From Roseibium sp. (GTDB lineage Bacteria > Pseudomonadota > Alphaproteobacteria > Rhizobiales > Stappiaceae): a stretch of 42,812 nucleotides of DNA. The translations under genes and the position numbers were made by a program. Shown here in pieces: positions 17,321 to 25,617 of the stretch. The stretch is taken from the NCBI GenBank assembly GCA_017643925.1, contig JAEPML010000031.1, positions 1 through 42,812 on the forward strand, given 5' to 3'. Positions within the stretch are counted from its first letter, which is position 1. Each line of letters opens with the position of its first letter. The notes beneath the pieces are model-generated. The model had not been told where the DNA came from. It ran no database searches and saw only the letters and a list, made by a program, of their open reading frames with translations.

Positions 17321-18541
17321 ATGGAAGACGACACGAGCCAGTCCAGCGGGAAGAATTCCGAGCGAGTTCGGTTCCAGACATTCCTAATCGGACTGACGGC
17401 GCTCGCCATCGGCGCCGCTTTTCTCGGCCTTGTCTGGGACTACCTGATAGCCTTGTTTCTGGCGGCGATTTTCAGCGCGATGTCTTCCCCGCTTTACCGA
17501 AGGGTTTTTGCCCTAGTCGGGAACCGGGAAAACCTTGCAGTCGCTTTGACGCTTCTTCTGCTTGCCATCGGTTTGCTTCTGCCCCTTTCTTTCATCCTCG
17601 TGCTCGGAGGGCAACAGGCTGCGAGCGTGGCCAACACCGTGACGCAATGGGTGGAAACGGTTGACCTGAGTGTGATCGAACAGTCCCTGCCCGCCTGGAT
17701 CCCCTTCAAGGTTGATTTTGCGGAACTCAGCGCAACGATCGTTGCCAAGGTCGGCCAGGCCGCGGGACAAATCGCAGACTTCTTTGTCACAGCCCTCTCC
17801 CAGGCAACACGCGGTACGGTCAGTTTCTTTCTGAACCTTTTCATCATGGTCTACGCCATGGTCTTCTTCCTGCCGCAGAAAACGAACATGTTCCTGCAAT
17901 TGCTGGCGCATACTGGCCTTCCGGAGGCCATTCAGACCAGTCTGGGTTCGCGCGTCATTTCCATCAGCCGAGCCACGATCAAGGGTACATTTCTGATCGG
18001 CGTTGCCCAGGGCTTCCTGGGAGGGTTGGGTTTCTGGGCGACTGGTCTCCCCGGCGCAGCCTTCTGGGGCTGTGTAATGGCCGTCCTGTCCGTCATTCCG
18101 GGGATTGGTCCGACGCTTGTGCTCATCCCCGGTGTGATAGTTCTGGCGGTCAATGACCAGTACATTGCCGCGATCGGGCTGGCAGCCTGGACAGCATTGG
18201 CGGTCACGACAATCGATAACCTGCTTCGTCCAATACTTGTCGGTCGCGACACGCAGATGCCCGACCTCCTTGTCCTGGTCAGCACGTTTGGCGGATTGGC
18301 AGCGTTCGGTGCAGTCGGTCTCATTCTCGGCCCCGTCATTGCCGGACTTTTCATAACCATCTGGGGCGTTCTTGAGGAGCAGCTCGCGGCGGACGGCCTG
18401 TCCGAAGGGCCCCAGCCCCGAACCGAGCCAGATCGGGAACCGGAACCGACCGCACAAGGGTCCCAGTCTGAAACGACAAGAAAAATACGTGAATTGCAAA
18501 ACGAACTGGCTGAGCTCAAGAGACAAAACAAAGGCACGTGA
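17321..18541 (+). CDS. AI-2E family (PerM/TqsA-like) membrane transporter
   Basis: The 406-residue protein has about eight membrane segments with the layout of the AI-2E/UPF0118 family. A paired hydrophobic block opens it (about 20-85), a soluble stretch follows (about 110-180), and then come the conserved regions GVAQGFLGGLGFWATGLPGA, LSVIPGIGPTLVLIPG and DNLLRPILVGRDTQMPDLLV. Family members have been linked to autoinducer-2 export, sodium/proton antiport or peptide efflux, so substrate is open. The cytoplasmic tail is acidic and rich in Pro and Glu and ends in a short coiled coil. AGGGGG sits four bases before the ATG. It is divergent from the DUF883-like gene and about 180 bases upstream of the sulfatase, which has its own likely promoter. 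Confidence 0.9.
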   Translation: MEDDTSQSSGKNSERVRFQTFLIGLTALAIGAAFLGLVWDYLIALFLAAIFSAMSSPLYRRVFALVGNRENLAVALTLLLLAIGLLLPLSFILVLGGQQAASVANTVTQWVETVDLSVIEQSLPAWIPFKVDFAELSATIVAKVGQAAGQIADFFVTALSQATRGTVSFFLNLFIMVYAMVFFLPQKTNMFLQLLAHTGLPEAIQTSLGSRVISISRATIKGTFLIGVAQGFLGGLGFWATGLPGAAFWGCVMAVLSVIPGIGPTLVLIPGVIVLAVNDQYIAAIGLAAWTALAVTTIDNLLRPILVGRDTQMPDLLVLVSTFGGLAAFGAVGLILGPVIAGLFITIWGVLEEQLAADGLSEGPQPRTEPDREPEPTAQGSQSETTRKIRELQNELAELKRQNKGT

Positions 18542-18618
18542 GCCAAACTCATTGGATCGTTCCACCATGCCAAGGGAGCCCATCACTTTTTTGCGAAAAT
18601 TAAATTTCACCTTGGCTG

Positions 18619-18647
18619 TTGACGTTAAGTCAGTTTCAGCCTCTGAT
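18619..18647 (+). promoter_or_regulatory. Candidate sigma-70 promoter of the sulfatase/MoxR operon
   Basis: TTGACG (18619-18624) and TCTGAT (18642-18647) are separated by 17 bases and lie about 75 bases upstream of the sulfatase ATG. The -35 matches well and the -10 moderately. A strong GGGAAGGA ribosome-binding site at 18708-18715 follows. Confidence 0.35.
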
Positions 18648-18721
18648 TGTTCCTGCCGACAACCAAAGCATTGGTGTTTCTACTTTTTTGTTCGCCAATT
18701 GCATCTGGGAAGGACTGTGTC

Positions 18722-20305
18722 ATGAAGTTTCAATTACCAAATTTGGCCCGGAAAGCAGCGCTATGCGCTGCCGGGGCGCTTGCGCTTGCCGTGGCGCCAG
18801 CACTGGCCCAATCGGGTGACAAGCCGAATATTCTTGTCATCTGGGGCGATGATATCGGCCAATCCAACATCTCCGCCTACACGTTCGGCCTGATGGGGTA
18901 CAAGACGCCCAATATCGATCGTGTCGCCAAGGAAGGCATGATGTTCACCGACTATTAAGGCGAACAATCCTGTACCGCAGGCCGCTCCTCCTACATCATG
19001 GGACAAAGCGTCTTCCGCACAGGCCTTTCCAAGGTCGGGTTGCCCGGAGCCGATCTCGGGATGCAGGAAGAGGATCCGACGATTGCGGGCCTTCTGAAGG
19101 CCCAGGGTTATGTCACGGGACAGTTCGGCAAGAACCATCTCGGTGACAAGGACGAGCACCTGCCGACCAATCACGGATTTGACGAGTTCTTCGGCAATCT
19201 CTACCACCTCAACGCCGAGGAAGAGCTCGAGAACGAGGACTATCCGGGCGATGTCGTCATGCCGGACGGGCGCACGTTCCGTGAGACTTTCGGTCCGCGC
19301 GGCGTGATCAAGTCTTCCGCGGATGGCACGATCGAGGACACCGGCCCGCTCACCAAGAAGCGGATGGAAACCGTCGACGATGAAACCGTTGTCGCGGCGA
19401 TCGACTTCATCAAGCGCGCCCATGAACAGGGCAAACCCTTCTATGTCTGGTGGAACGGCACACGCATGCACTTCCGCACGCATGTCAAAGACGAATTGCG
19501 TGGCATCTCCGGACAGGACGAGTATTCGGACGGCATGGTCGAACACGACATGCATGTCGGGCAACTGCTTGACCTTCTCGACGAGCTTGGCATTGCCGAC
19601 AACACCATCGTTCACTATTCGACCGACAACGGCCCGCATTACAATACCTGGCCGGATGCTGCCGCGACACCGTTCTTCGGTGAGAAAAACACCAACTGGG
19701 AAGGCGGTTGGCGCGTTCCTTCAATGGTGCGGTGGCCGGGAAAAATCGAAGCCGGTTCGATCTCCAACGAGATCATGCACCACATGGACTGGCTGCCGAC
19801 CTACCTCGCGGCTGCCGGTGTGCCGGATATCAAGGAACAGCTGAAGCAAGGCGGCGTTCAGGCCATTGGCCGTGAATACAAGGTTCACCTGGACGGGTAT
19901 AACTTCCTGCCTGTTCTCCTCGGAGAAGAGGAAGAAGGTCCGCGCCGGGAAATCTTCTATTTCTCCGACGATGGCGATCTCACGGCTCTGCGGTATTCGG
20001 ACTGGAAGATGATCTTCATGGAGCAGAAGGCCTACACGACCCTGCGCGCCTGGATCGAACCCTTCACTCCGCTGCGCGTCCCGTTGATCTTCAACCTGCG
20101 TCGTGATCCGTATGAGCGGTCCTACAGGACTTCCAATACCTACTACGACTGGCTGATCGACCGGGTTTACCTGCTGGTGCCCGCACAGCAATACGTGGCG
20201 AACTTCCTCGGAACCTTCCAGGAATTCCCGCCACGCCAGAAAGCGGCAAGCTTCTCGCTTGATCAGGTCATGGATAAGCTCCAGGTCCCGAGCGGCGCAC
20301 AGTAA
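18722..20305 (+). pseudogene. Periplasmic arylsulfatase-type sulfatase interrupted by in-frame TAA
   Basis: Translation from ATG 18722, behind a strong ribosome-binding site, gives a signal peptide (MKFQLPNLARKAALCAAGAL, cleavage near ALAQS) and metal-ligand motif IWGDDIG (Asp43, Asp44). TAA follows at codon 79 (18956-18958). The same frame then reads GEQSCTAGRSS, with catalytic Cys84 in CxAxR that would become formylglycine, and runs 448 codons to a terminal TAA. Relatives read FTDYYGEQSCTAGR here (recalled), so the stop replaces Tyr. A restart at ATG 18998 would lack export signal, metal ligands and catalytic Cys, so the chain is inactive unless the stop is read through or is a sequence error. 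Later motifs YSTDNGPHYNTWPD and KNTNWEGGWRVP are intact, so decay is recent if real. No formylglycine-generating enzyme gene is in the window. Confidence 0.85.
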
Positions 20306-20325
20306 CGCTTCAAACACGATCGAGA

Positions 20326-20359
20326 CCCGGGCGGTTCCAGACTGCCCGGGGCTTTCTTT
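20326..20359 (+). terminator. Terminator-like hairpin between sulfatase and phosphatase
   Basis: CCCGGGC (20326-20332) and GCCCGGG (20344-20350) form a perfect seven-pair GC stem around an 11-base loop, followed by CTTTCTTT. It lies about 20 bases after the sulfatase stop and 60 before the phosphatase ATG, so it may end or attenuate the transcript inside the cluster. Confidence 0.6.
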
Positions 20360-20419
20360 GAGATTTGCGTTTGCAGACCTTTCAACCCGCCCCTTTCAGA
20401 CTGACTAAGGGAAGAATTC

Positions 20420-22114
20420 ATGGTCGGCTCCTGTTCCAAACTGGCGATACTCTGCGCGCTCCCGGCCTGGATGGTCGGCACCAGCGCATTCGCCGATGAA
20501 CCGCTTCCCAGGCTCGTTCTTCAAATCACTGTCGATCAGCTGCGCGGCGACCTGATAGATCGGAACCTCAAGCATTTCGGTGAAGGAGGTTTCCGCTATC
20601 TTCTGGAAAATGGGGCCTATTTCACGGACGCCCATCACAGGCATGCCAATACCGAAACAATCGTCGGTCATACGACACTGGCAACCGGGACAGATCCCGC
20701 CATTCACGGCATGGTGGCCAATCTCTGGTTCGACCGGGCGACGGGCACGCCCTACTACAATGTGCAGGACCCGAATTATCCATTGCTCGCCCAGTCGGGT
20801 GTTGACCAGTCAACCGAAATCGATCCGACACAACGCGCCGCGACCTCCGATGGCCGCTCCCCGAACGCCATTCTGTCTTCAACGCTGTCCGACGAAATAA
20901 CCATCGGCATTGCGGGAAAACCAAAGATTTTCGGCGTGTCCGTAAAGGATCGGGGCGCGATCTCCATGGCCGGACACACAGGAACAGCCTACTGGTTCTC
21001 AAAAAGCGTCGGCAGTTTCGTTACGTCCAGCTATTACATGGACACCTATCCGGACTGGGTTAACGCCTGGAACGGTGCCGGCCACGTAGATGCGTATGCC
21101 GACACCGAGTGGACACTCAAGGATACACCCACGACCTACCGTTTCCTGGAAATGGATGACGCGGAATGGGAAACGGACTTTCCGGGATACGGCCGTGTCT
21201 TCCCTCATCCCTTCGGTCCGAGGGCCAACAAGTACTATACGACCCTCCTGACGCTCAGCCCCGCCGGGGATGAACTGACCGCCGCTTTCGCCAAGACCCT
21301 TCTCGACAACGAGACGCTCGGCCAGGATGAGGTGACCGATTACCTCGCCGTCAGCTTTTCATCGACTGACTATGTCGGGCATATCTTCGGCCCTTCCAGC
21401 CTCGAGGCCGAAGACAATTTGAGACGCCTCGATCGGACAATTGCAGGCCTGCTGGCCCATGTCGATCAGGCCGTCGGGCTTGAAAACACGTTTGTCGTCC
21501 TGGCCGCGGACCACGGGGCTGCCGAGGTGCCCGGCTACCTGAATTCACTCGGGATCCCGGCCAGCTACTTCAACTTCGACAACGTGGATACCGGTCCGGC
21601 CGCAGAAGCTCTGAAATCAGAGTTCGGCGTTGCGAGGGAACTGATAGCAAACTTTTCGCAACCCTATGTCTATCTCGACGACAAGTTGATTGCCGAAAAG
21701 GGGCTTGAAAAGGCCGTTGTTTCAAGGCGCCTTGCGGATGAACTGAGAAAGATGCCCGGCATTGCCTATGCCATTTCGAGCGACGACCTCAGGTCCGGCC
21801 GTGTCGCAAAAACTCCGCTATCCGATGCAGTTCTTGCAAATTTCCATTCGGAGCGATCCGGCGATGTTTACATTGTCTTTGAACCACACTGGTTCGTCGG
21901 CGATTTCGACGGTCTCACCGTTGCCTCGCATCACGGGTCGCCGTGGACATATGACACGCATGTGCCGATGATCTTTTCCGGTCCGGGCATTACTCCCAAG
22001 CGGATCGCAAGGCGCGTCGAAACTGTTGATCTTGCCCCGACCATGGCGGCTTACCTGAGAATCAAGGCTCCGAGCGGATCGCTTGGCAAAGTGCTGCAGG
22101 AAGTGCTTCCCTGA
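20420..22114 (+). CDS. PafA-like alkaline phosphatase/phosphodiesterase superfamily protein
   Basis: The 564-residue exported enzyme begins with a signal peptide (cleavage near TSAFADE) and then RLVLQITVDQLRGDLIDR, with the metal-binding Asp of the alkaline phosphatase superfamily. The nucleophile is probably Thr80 in NTETIVGHTTLATGTDPAIHG, the pattern of PafA-type phosphatases. Further metal ligands lie in FSSTDYVGHIFGP, VLAADHGAAEVPG and VASHHGSPWTYDTHVP. It would hydrolyse phosphate mono- or diesters in the periplasm; exact specificity cannot be assigned. AAGGGAAG precedes the ATG. It lies 30 bases before the MoxR gene and is probably co-transcribed with it. Sulfatase and PafA-like enzymes share a fold, so both may depend on the downstream MoxR/Bat module. 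Confidence 0.88.
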   Translation: MVGSCSKLAILCALPAWMVGTSAFADEPLPRLVLQITVDQLRGDLIDRNLKHFGEGGFRYLLENGAYFTDAHHRHANTETIVGHTTLATGTDPAIHGMVANLWFDRATGTPYYNVQDPNYPLLAQSGVDQSTEIDPTQRAATSDGRSPNAILSSTLSDEITIGIAGKPKIFGVSVKDRGAISMAGHTGTAYWFSKSVGSFVTSSYYMDTYPDWVNAWNGAGHVDAYADTEWTLKDTPTTYRFLEMDDAEWETDFPGYGRVFPHPFGPRANKYYTTLLTLSPAGDELTAAFAKTLLDNETLGQDEVTDYLAVSFSSTDYVGHIFGPSSLEAEDNLRRLDRTIAGLLAHVDQAVGLENTFVVLAADHGAAEVPGYLNSLGIPASYFNFDNVDTGPAAEALKSEFGVARELIANFSQPYVYLDDKLIAEKGLEKAVVSRRLADELRKMPGIAYAISSDDLRSGRVAKTPLSDAVLANFHSERSGDVYIVFEPHWFVGDFDGLTVASHHGSPWTYDTHVPMIFSGPGITPKRIARRVETVDLAPTMAAYLRIKAPSGSLGKVLQEVLP

Positions 22115-22144
22115 CTTGATTTCCGACCAGACTGGATAGACCGC

Positions 22145-23155
22145 ATGACAGACGCACGCGCTCAGATTGAAGAGCTCAAGAGCAGGATGCAGCAATCGAT
22201 TATCGGTCAGGAGGACGTGATTGACCGACTGATTATCGGTCTGCTGGCCAATGGCAACCTGCTGGTCGAGGGACTGCCCGGACTGGCCAAGACACGCGCC
22301 ATCAAGGCGATGGCCAAGAACCTTGAAGCTGATTTCAGCCGCATTCAATTCACGCCTGATCTTCTTCCCTCCGATGTCACCGGCACGGAGGTGTATCACC
22401 AGGCTGGAGGCTCCGGCACCTTTCGTTTCGAACAGGGCCCCATCTTTGCGAACATCGTGCTTGCCGACGAGATCAATCGCGCGCCCGCCAAAGTCCAGGC
22501 GGCCCTTCTGGAAGCAATGGAGGAACGGCAGGTGACCGTGTCGGGCACTACGCACCAGATGGACCCGCTTTTCATGGTGATGGCAACCCAGAACCCGGTT
22601 GAACAGGAAGGAACCTATACGCTGCCGGAAGCCCAGATGGACCGGTTCCTCATGCATGTCCTGATTACCTACCCGCCTGTCGAGGACGAGGTGAAAGTCA
22701 TTCAACTGGTGCGCGGTGAAGAGCAGGATGCGCTGAGCGCGGGCAACGATGGGGATGGCACTGAGCCCGAAAAGGTGAGCGAAAAACCGGCGCCCGTTCC
22801 GCAATCTGCGGTTTTTTCCGCCCGTCGGGAAATTGCCAAGGTTCATGTCTCCGACGCCATCGAGAACTACATGGCAGCCCTCGTCTATGCCACACGAACA
22901 CCGGAGCTTTACGGAGACGATTTGCGTCGCTGGATCGATATCGGTGCGAGCCCAAGAGCGTCACTTGCGCTCGACAAATGCGGGCGTGCGCATGCCTGGC
23001 TGTCCGGTCGCGATTATGTGGATCCGCTCGACGTAAGGGCGATCGTCCATGACGTTTTCCGCCACAGGATAGGGCTGAGTTTTGAGGCGGACGGAGACGG
23101 AGTGTCACCAGACAAGGTTGTCGATGAGATCGTTTCGCATGTAGCCCTGACTTGA
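22145..23155 (+). CDS. MoxR-family AAA+ ATPase
   Basis: The 336-residue cytoplasmic ATPase has Walker A LLVEGLPGLAKTRAI, Walker B NIVLADEINRAPAKVQ, the sensor-1 region MATQNPVEQEGTYTLPEAQMDRF and sensor 2 near GASPRASLAL. MoxR ATPases act as chaperones that mature or insert metal cofactors into envelope proteins and are encoded with DUF58 and VWA partners, as here. A Gly/Glu/Pro-rich insertion at about 198-223 (between GEEQDAL and PQSAVFSA) is longer than in many relatives. It leads the run of genes up to 28447, in which spacings are ten bases or less or overlaps. Confidence 0.94.
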   Translation: MTDARAQIEELKSRMQQSIIGQEDVIDRLIIGLLANGNLLVEGLPGLAKTRAIKAMAKNLEADFSRIQFTPDLLPSDVTGTEVYHQAGGSGTFRFEQGPIFANIVLADEINRAPAKVQAALLEAMEERQVTVSGTTHQMDPLFMVMATQNPVEQEGTYTLPEAQMDRFLMHVLITYPPVEDEVKVIQLVRGEEQDALSAGNDGDGTEPEKVSEKPAPVPQSAVFSARREIAKVHVSDAIENYMAALVYATRTPELYGDDLRRWIDIGASPRASLALDKCGRAHAWLSGRDYVDPLDVRAIVHDVFRHRIGLSFEADGDGVSPDKVVDEIVSHVALT

Positions 23156-23165
23156 GGAGCGGACA

Positions 23166-24170
23166 ATGCGCGACCGCGCTGCACGAACGCGTACCGGTTT
23201 GACTGCCAAGCACCAACCCGCGTCCCTGGAGCAAGATACACGGGTTCGGGTTGATCTGGCACATCTGCGCGGTTTCGAAGGCAAGGCGCGTTCACTCCGT
23301 TTTTTGCCCGCGCAGCCGGCTGGCAGCGTATTGAATGGACGCCATGCCTCCCGTCTCCGGGGTCGTGGCCTGAATTTCGAAGAGCTTCGCGGTTACCTGC
23401 CCGGCGACGATCCACGCACGATCGACTGGAAAGTCACCGCGCGCACCGGTAAGGCCCATGTACGGGTCTATAGCGAAGAACGCGATCGACCGGTGCTTCT
23501 GGTGGTCGACCAGCGCATGACGATGTTTTTCGGCACCCGGCTCAACATGAAGTCTGTCACGGCCGCTGAAGCGGCCGCCCTCACCGCATTCCGCGTCCTG
23601 GATCAGGGAGATCGAGTCGGTGGCCTGGTGTTCGGCGACGACTATGTCGCTGAAGTCCGGCCGAAGCGCAGCCAAACCGCCCGGGACCAATTTCTCTCTA
23701 CGTTGGTCAAGGCGAACCAGGAGCTCTCTGCGAACAACCCGGGCACAGAAGACCCTCAAACCCTCAACCGTGTCCTTGGAATGGTTGCCAGGGCTGCCCC
23801 TCGAAATCATCTTGTCGTGGTTTTCAGTGACTTTGACGGCATTGACCGGTCATCCGAAAGACTTGTCGGTCAGATCTCCCGTCACAACGACCTCATTCTT
23901 TGCCCTGTCACCGACCCCATCTCCAGCGAGATTCCCAAGGATCTCAAGGTTGTCGTGTCCGACGGTGACCTGCAGGTCGAGTTGGACACGACCAGCAAGG
24001 ACACCCATGCGCGGCTGTCGGAGTTTGCAACGGGCCGCCTCGCCGGTGTTCTGCTGTGGCAACACAAGTTCGGTGTTCCCGTGATGCCTTTGAGTTCGGG
24101 AGAAGACACGGTAACGCAAATTCGGCACCTGACGGGATTGGCGCCCCAGAACCGCAGGAGTCGACGATGA
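23166..24170 (+). CDS. DUF58 domain protein, MoxR partner
   Basis: The 334-residue product carries the DUF58 core: GRGLNFEELRGYLPGDDPRTIDWKVTART is the family signature, followed by a VWA-like fold starting RDRPVLLVVDQRMTMFFG. Its MIDAS-like site is altered (DQRMTM instead of DxSxS). A GAGGAG ribosome-binding site precedes the ATG. In MoxR operons DUF58 proteins are thought to bind the ATPase or its client. No membrane segment is obvious, unlike many DUF58 proteins with two N-terminal helices. The stop overlaps the next start (ATGA at 24167). Confidence 0.9.
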   Translation: MRDRAARTRTGLTAKHQPASLEQDTRVRVDLAHLRGFEGKARSLRFLPAQPAGSVLNGRHASRLRGRGLNFEELRGYLPGDDPRTIDWKVTARTGKAHVRVYSEERDRPVLLVVDQRMTMFFGTRLNMKSVTAAEAAALTAFRVLDQGDRVGGLVFGDDYVAEVRPKRSQTARDQFLSTLVKANQELSANNPGTEDPQTLNRVLGMVARAAPRNHLVVVFSDFDGIDRSSERLVGQISRHNDLILCPVTDPISSEIPKDLKVVVSDGDLQVELDTTSKDTHARLSEFATGRLAGVLLWQHKFGVPVMPLSSGEDTVTQIRHLTGLAPQNRRSRR

Positions 24171-24637
24171 AGGAGGAGTGGAAAGGTCTTTCCCTTGTAG
24201 AGCTCTTTGATTTGCTGGAACCGGCACCAGAGCCGGCTCCCATCTCGATGATGCCTCAAACTGCCGGATGGATCTGGCTTGGTCTGGCAATGACCCTCCT
24301 GGTCGTTGGCGCGGCGTGGTTGCTTCACAGGCGATGGTCTGCCAATGCCTACAGGAGAGCAGCTCTCGCCGAACTCAATCAGGCAAAAACGACGTTAGAG
24401 CTCGCTGTCATTCTCAGAAGAACGGCCCTTGCTGCATTTCCCAGAACCGATGTTGCCTCATTGCATGGCCATGCCTGGCTTGAATTCCTGAACAGCGTCT
24501 CGGGAGACGAGGACATTTCTGGTTCAAGGGCCGAGGTTCTCATGACCGCGCCTTATGCGGGCGCGACGACGGCAACTGAAGACCTGAAATCACTGGTGCG
24601 TCACTGGATCAAGAACCATAGGAGGGTGGTCTCTTGA
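24167..24637 (+). CDS. DUF4381 membrane protein
   Basis: The ATG at 24167 overlaps the DUF58 stop and follows an AGGAG site, giving 156 residues; the upstream in-frame extension belongs to the overlapping DUF58 frame. The protein has a soluble N-terminus (LSLVELFDLLEPAPEPAPIS), one membrane helix at about 33-54 and a basic helical cytoplasmic tail with RRTALAAFPRTDVASLHGHAWLEFL, typical of DUF4381. These small proteins occur between DUF58 and BatA genes in MoxR operons. Their role is unknown; a scaffold function is inferred. The stop overlaps the next start (TTGA). Confidence 0.83.
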   Translation: MKEEWKGLSLVELFDLLEPAPEPAPISMMPQTAGWIWLGLAMTLLVVGAAWLLHRRWSANAYRRAALAELNQAKTTLELAVILRRTALAAFPRTDVASLHGHAWLEFLNSVSGDEDISGSRAEVLMTAPYAGATTATEDLKSLVRHWIKNHRRVVS

Positions 24638-25617
24638 TCGAGTTTGCCAATCCCATGGTCTTCCTGCTGCTGCCCCTTCCTGTTCTGGTTTACCTTCTTG
24701 CGCCCGCGCACAGGAAGGAAGTGTCAGCCCTTCGGTTCCCGTTTTTTCGACAATTGGCCAGTGCAGCTCAACTTGAGCCCAAACCGGGATCGGTCGTGTT
24801 CACCCGGACGCACATTCAGAACATTGCTGCAAGTTTGATCTGGTGTCTGTTGATTGCCGGCCTGGCCAAACCGGAACGTGTCGGCGAACCGATCGTACAG
24901 GAAAAGGCAGCTCGGGATGTCATGCTGGCCATCGATATTTCCGGATCCATGGATCAGGTCGACTTTCTGAACGCAAACGGGGGCCGGGTCCAGCGGCTTG
25001 AAGCCGTGAAGGCCGTTGTCGGCGCTTTTATCGAAGCCCGTGACGGAGACCGGGTCGCCCTCATCATCTTTGGGACCAAGGCCTTCGTACAGGCTCCCTT
25101 TACGGAGGACCTCAGCTCAGTCCGCTCACTTCTGGACCAGACCGAAGTCGGCATGGCGGGCCCTCATACAGTGATCGGGGATGCCATCGGCCTGTCGATC
25201 AAGACCTTTCAAGCCAGCAAGATCGATGAAAAGTTGCTGATCCTGCTCTCCGACGGCGCAGACACCGGCAGCCGCATGACACCGATAAATGCCGCGTCTA
25301 TCGCGGCCAGGGAAGGTATCGAGATCATCACGATCGGGGTCGGCGACCCGGACGGGACCGGGGAACAACGGGTTGATGTCAAGGCACTTGAGGACATTGC
25401 CTCTGCCGCTGGCGGGGCTTTCTATTTTGCTGATGACGAAGAGGCCCTTGGCGACATTTATGCGCGGATTGACGAGCAGACACCGCGTGAAGTCGAAACC
25501 ATCAGTTATCGGCCGAGAAATTCGCTTTCACACTATCTCTTCGCGGCCGCAGCACTGCTTGGTGTGCTTGTCCTGACAGGACTTCACCTTTCGAGCCGGA
25601 GGCACCGCTCCGCATGA
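24634..25617 (+). CDS. BatA-like VWA-domain membrane protein
   Basis: Translation starts at TTG 24634, behind GGAGGGTGG and overlapping the previous stop. The 327-residue protein has membrane helices near 7-23 and 62-78, a VWA domain from about 95 to 285 and a C-terminal helix near 300-320. The metal-ion-dependent adhesion site is intact: DISGSM at Asp101-Ser105, the Thr-containing loop near GPHTVIGDAIG, and LLSDGADTG. BatA proteins form membrane complexes with BatB and BatD and are recruited by MoxR. Intact MIDAS chemistry here contrasts with the next gene. Confidence 0.92.
   Translation: MIEFANPMVFLLLPLPVLVYLLAPAHRKEVSALRFPFFRQLASAAQLEPKPGSVVFTRTHIQNIAASLIWCLLIAGLAKPERVGEPIVQEKAARDVMLAIDISGSMDQVDFLNANGGRVQRLEAVKAVVGAFIEARDGDRVALIIFGTKAFVQAPFTEDLSSVRSLLDQTEVGMAGPHTVIGDAIGLSIKTFQASKIDEKLLILLSDGADTGSRMTPINAASIAAREGIEIITIGVGDPDGTGEQRVDVKALEDIASAAGGAFYFADDEEALGDIYARIDEQTPREVETISYRPRNSLSHYLFAAAALLGVLVLTGLHLSSRRHRSA

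Noticed and set aside
17513..18610. 365-residue minus-strand open frame
   Set aside because: It is antisense to the AI-2E family permease and is rich in Cys, Arg and Asp in no domain pattern.
18956..18958. Selenocysteine or pyrrolysine explanation for the internal stops
   Set aside because: Selenocysteine uses TGA, not TAA or TAG. Pyrrolysine uses TAG only, and no pyl genes or suitable context are present.
6404..20305. Genome-wide stop-codon reassignment
   Set aside because: TAG ends the CPBP, DUF883, GntR, doeA, aldehyde dehydrogenase and first secretion genes, and TAA ends guaB, batD and the sulfatase, so both act as normal terminators.
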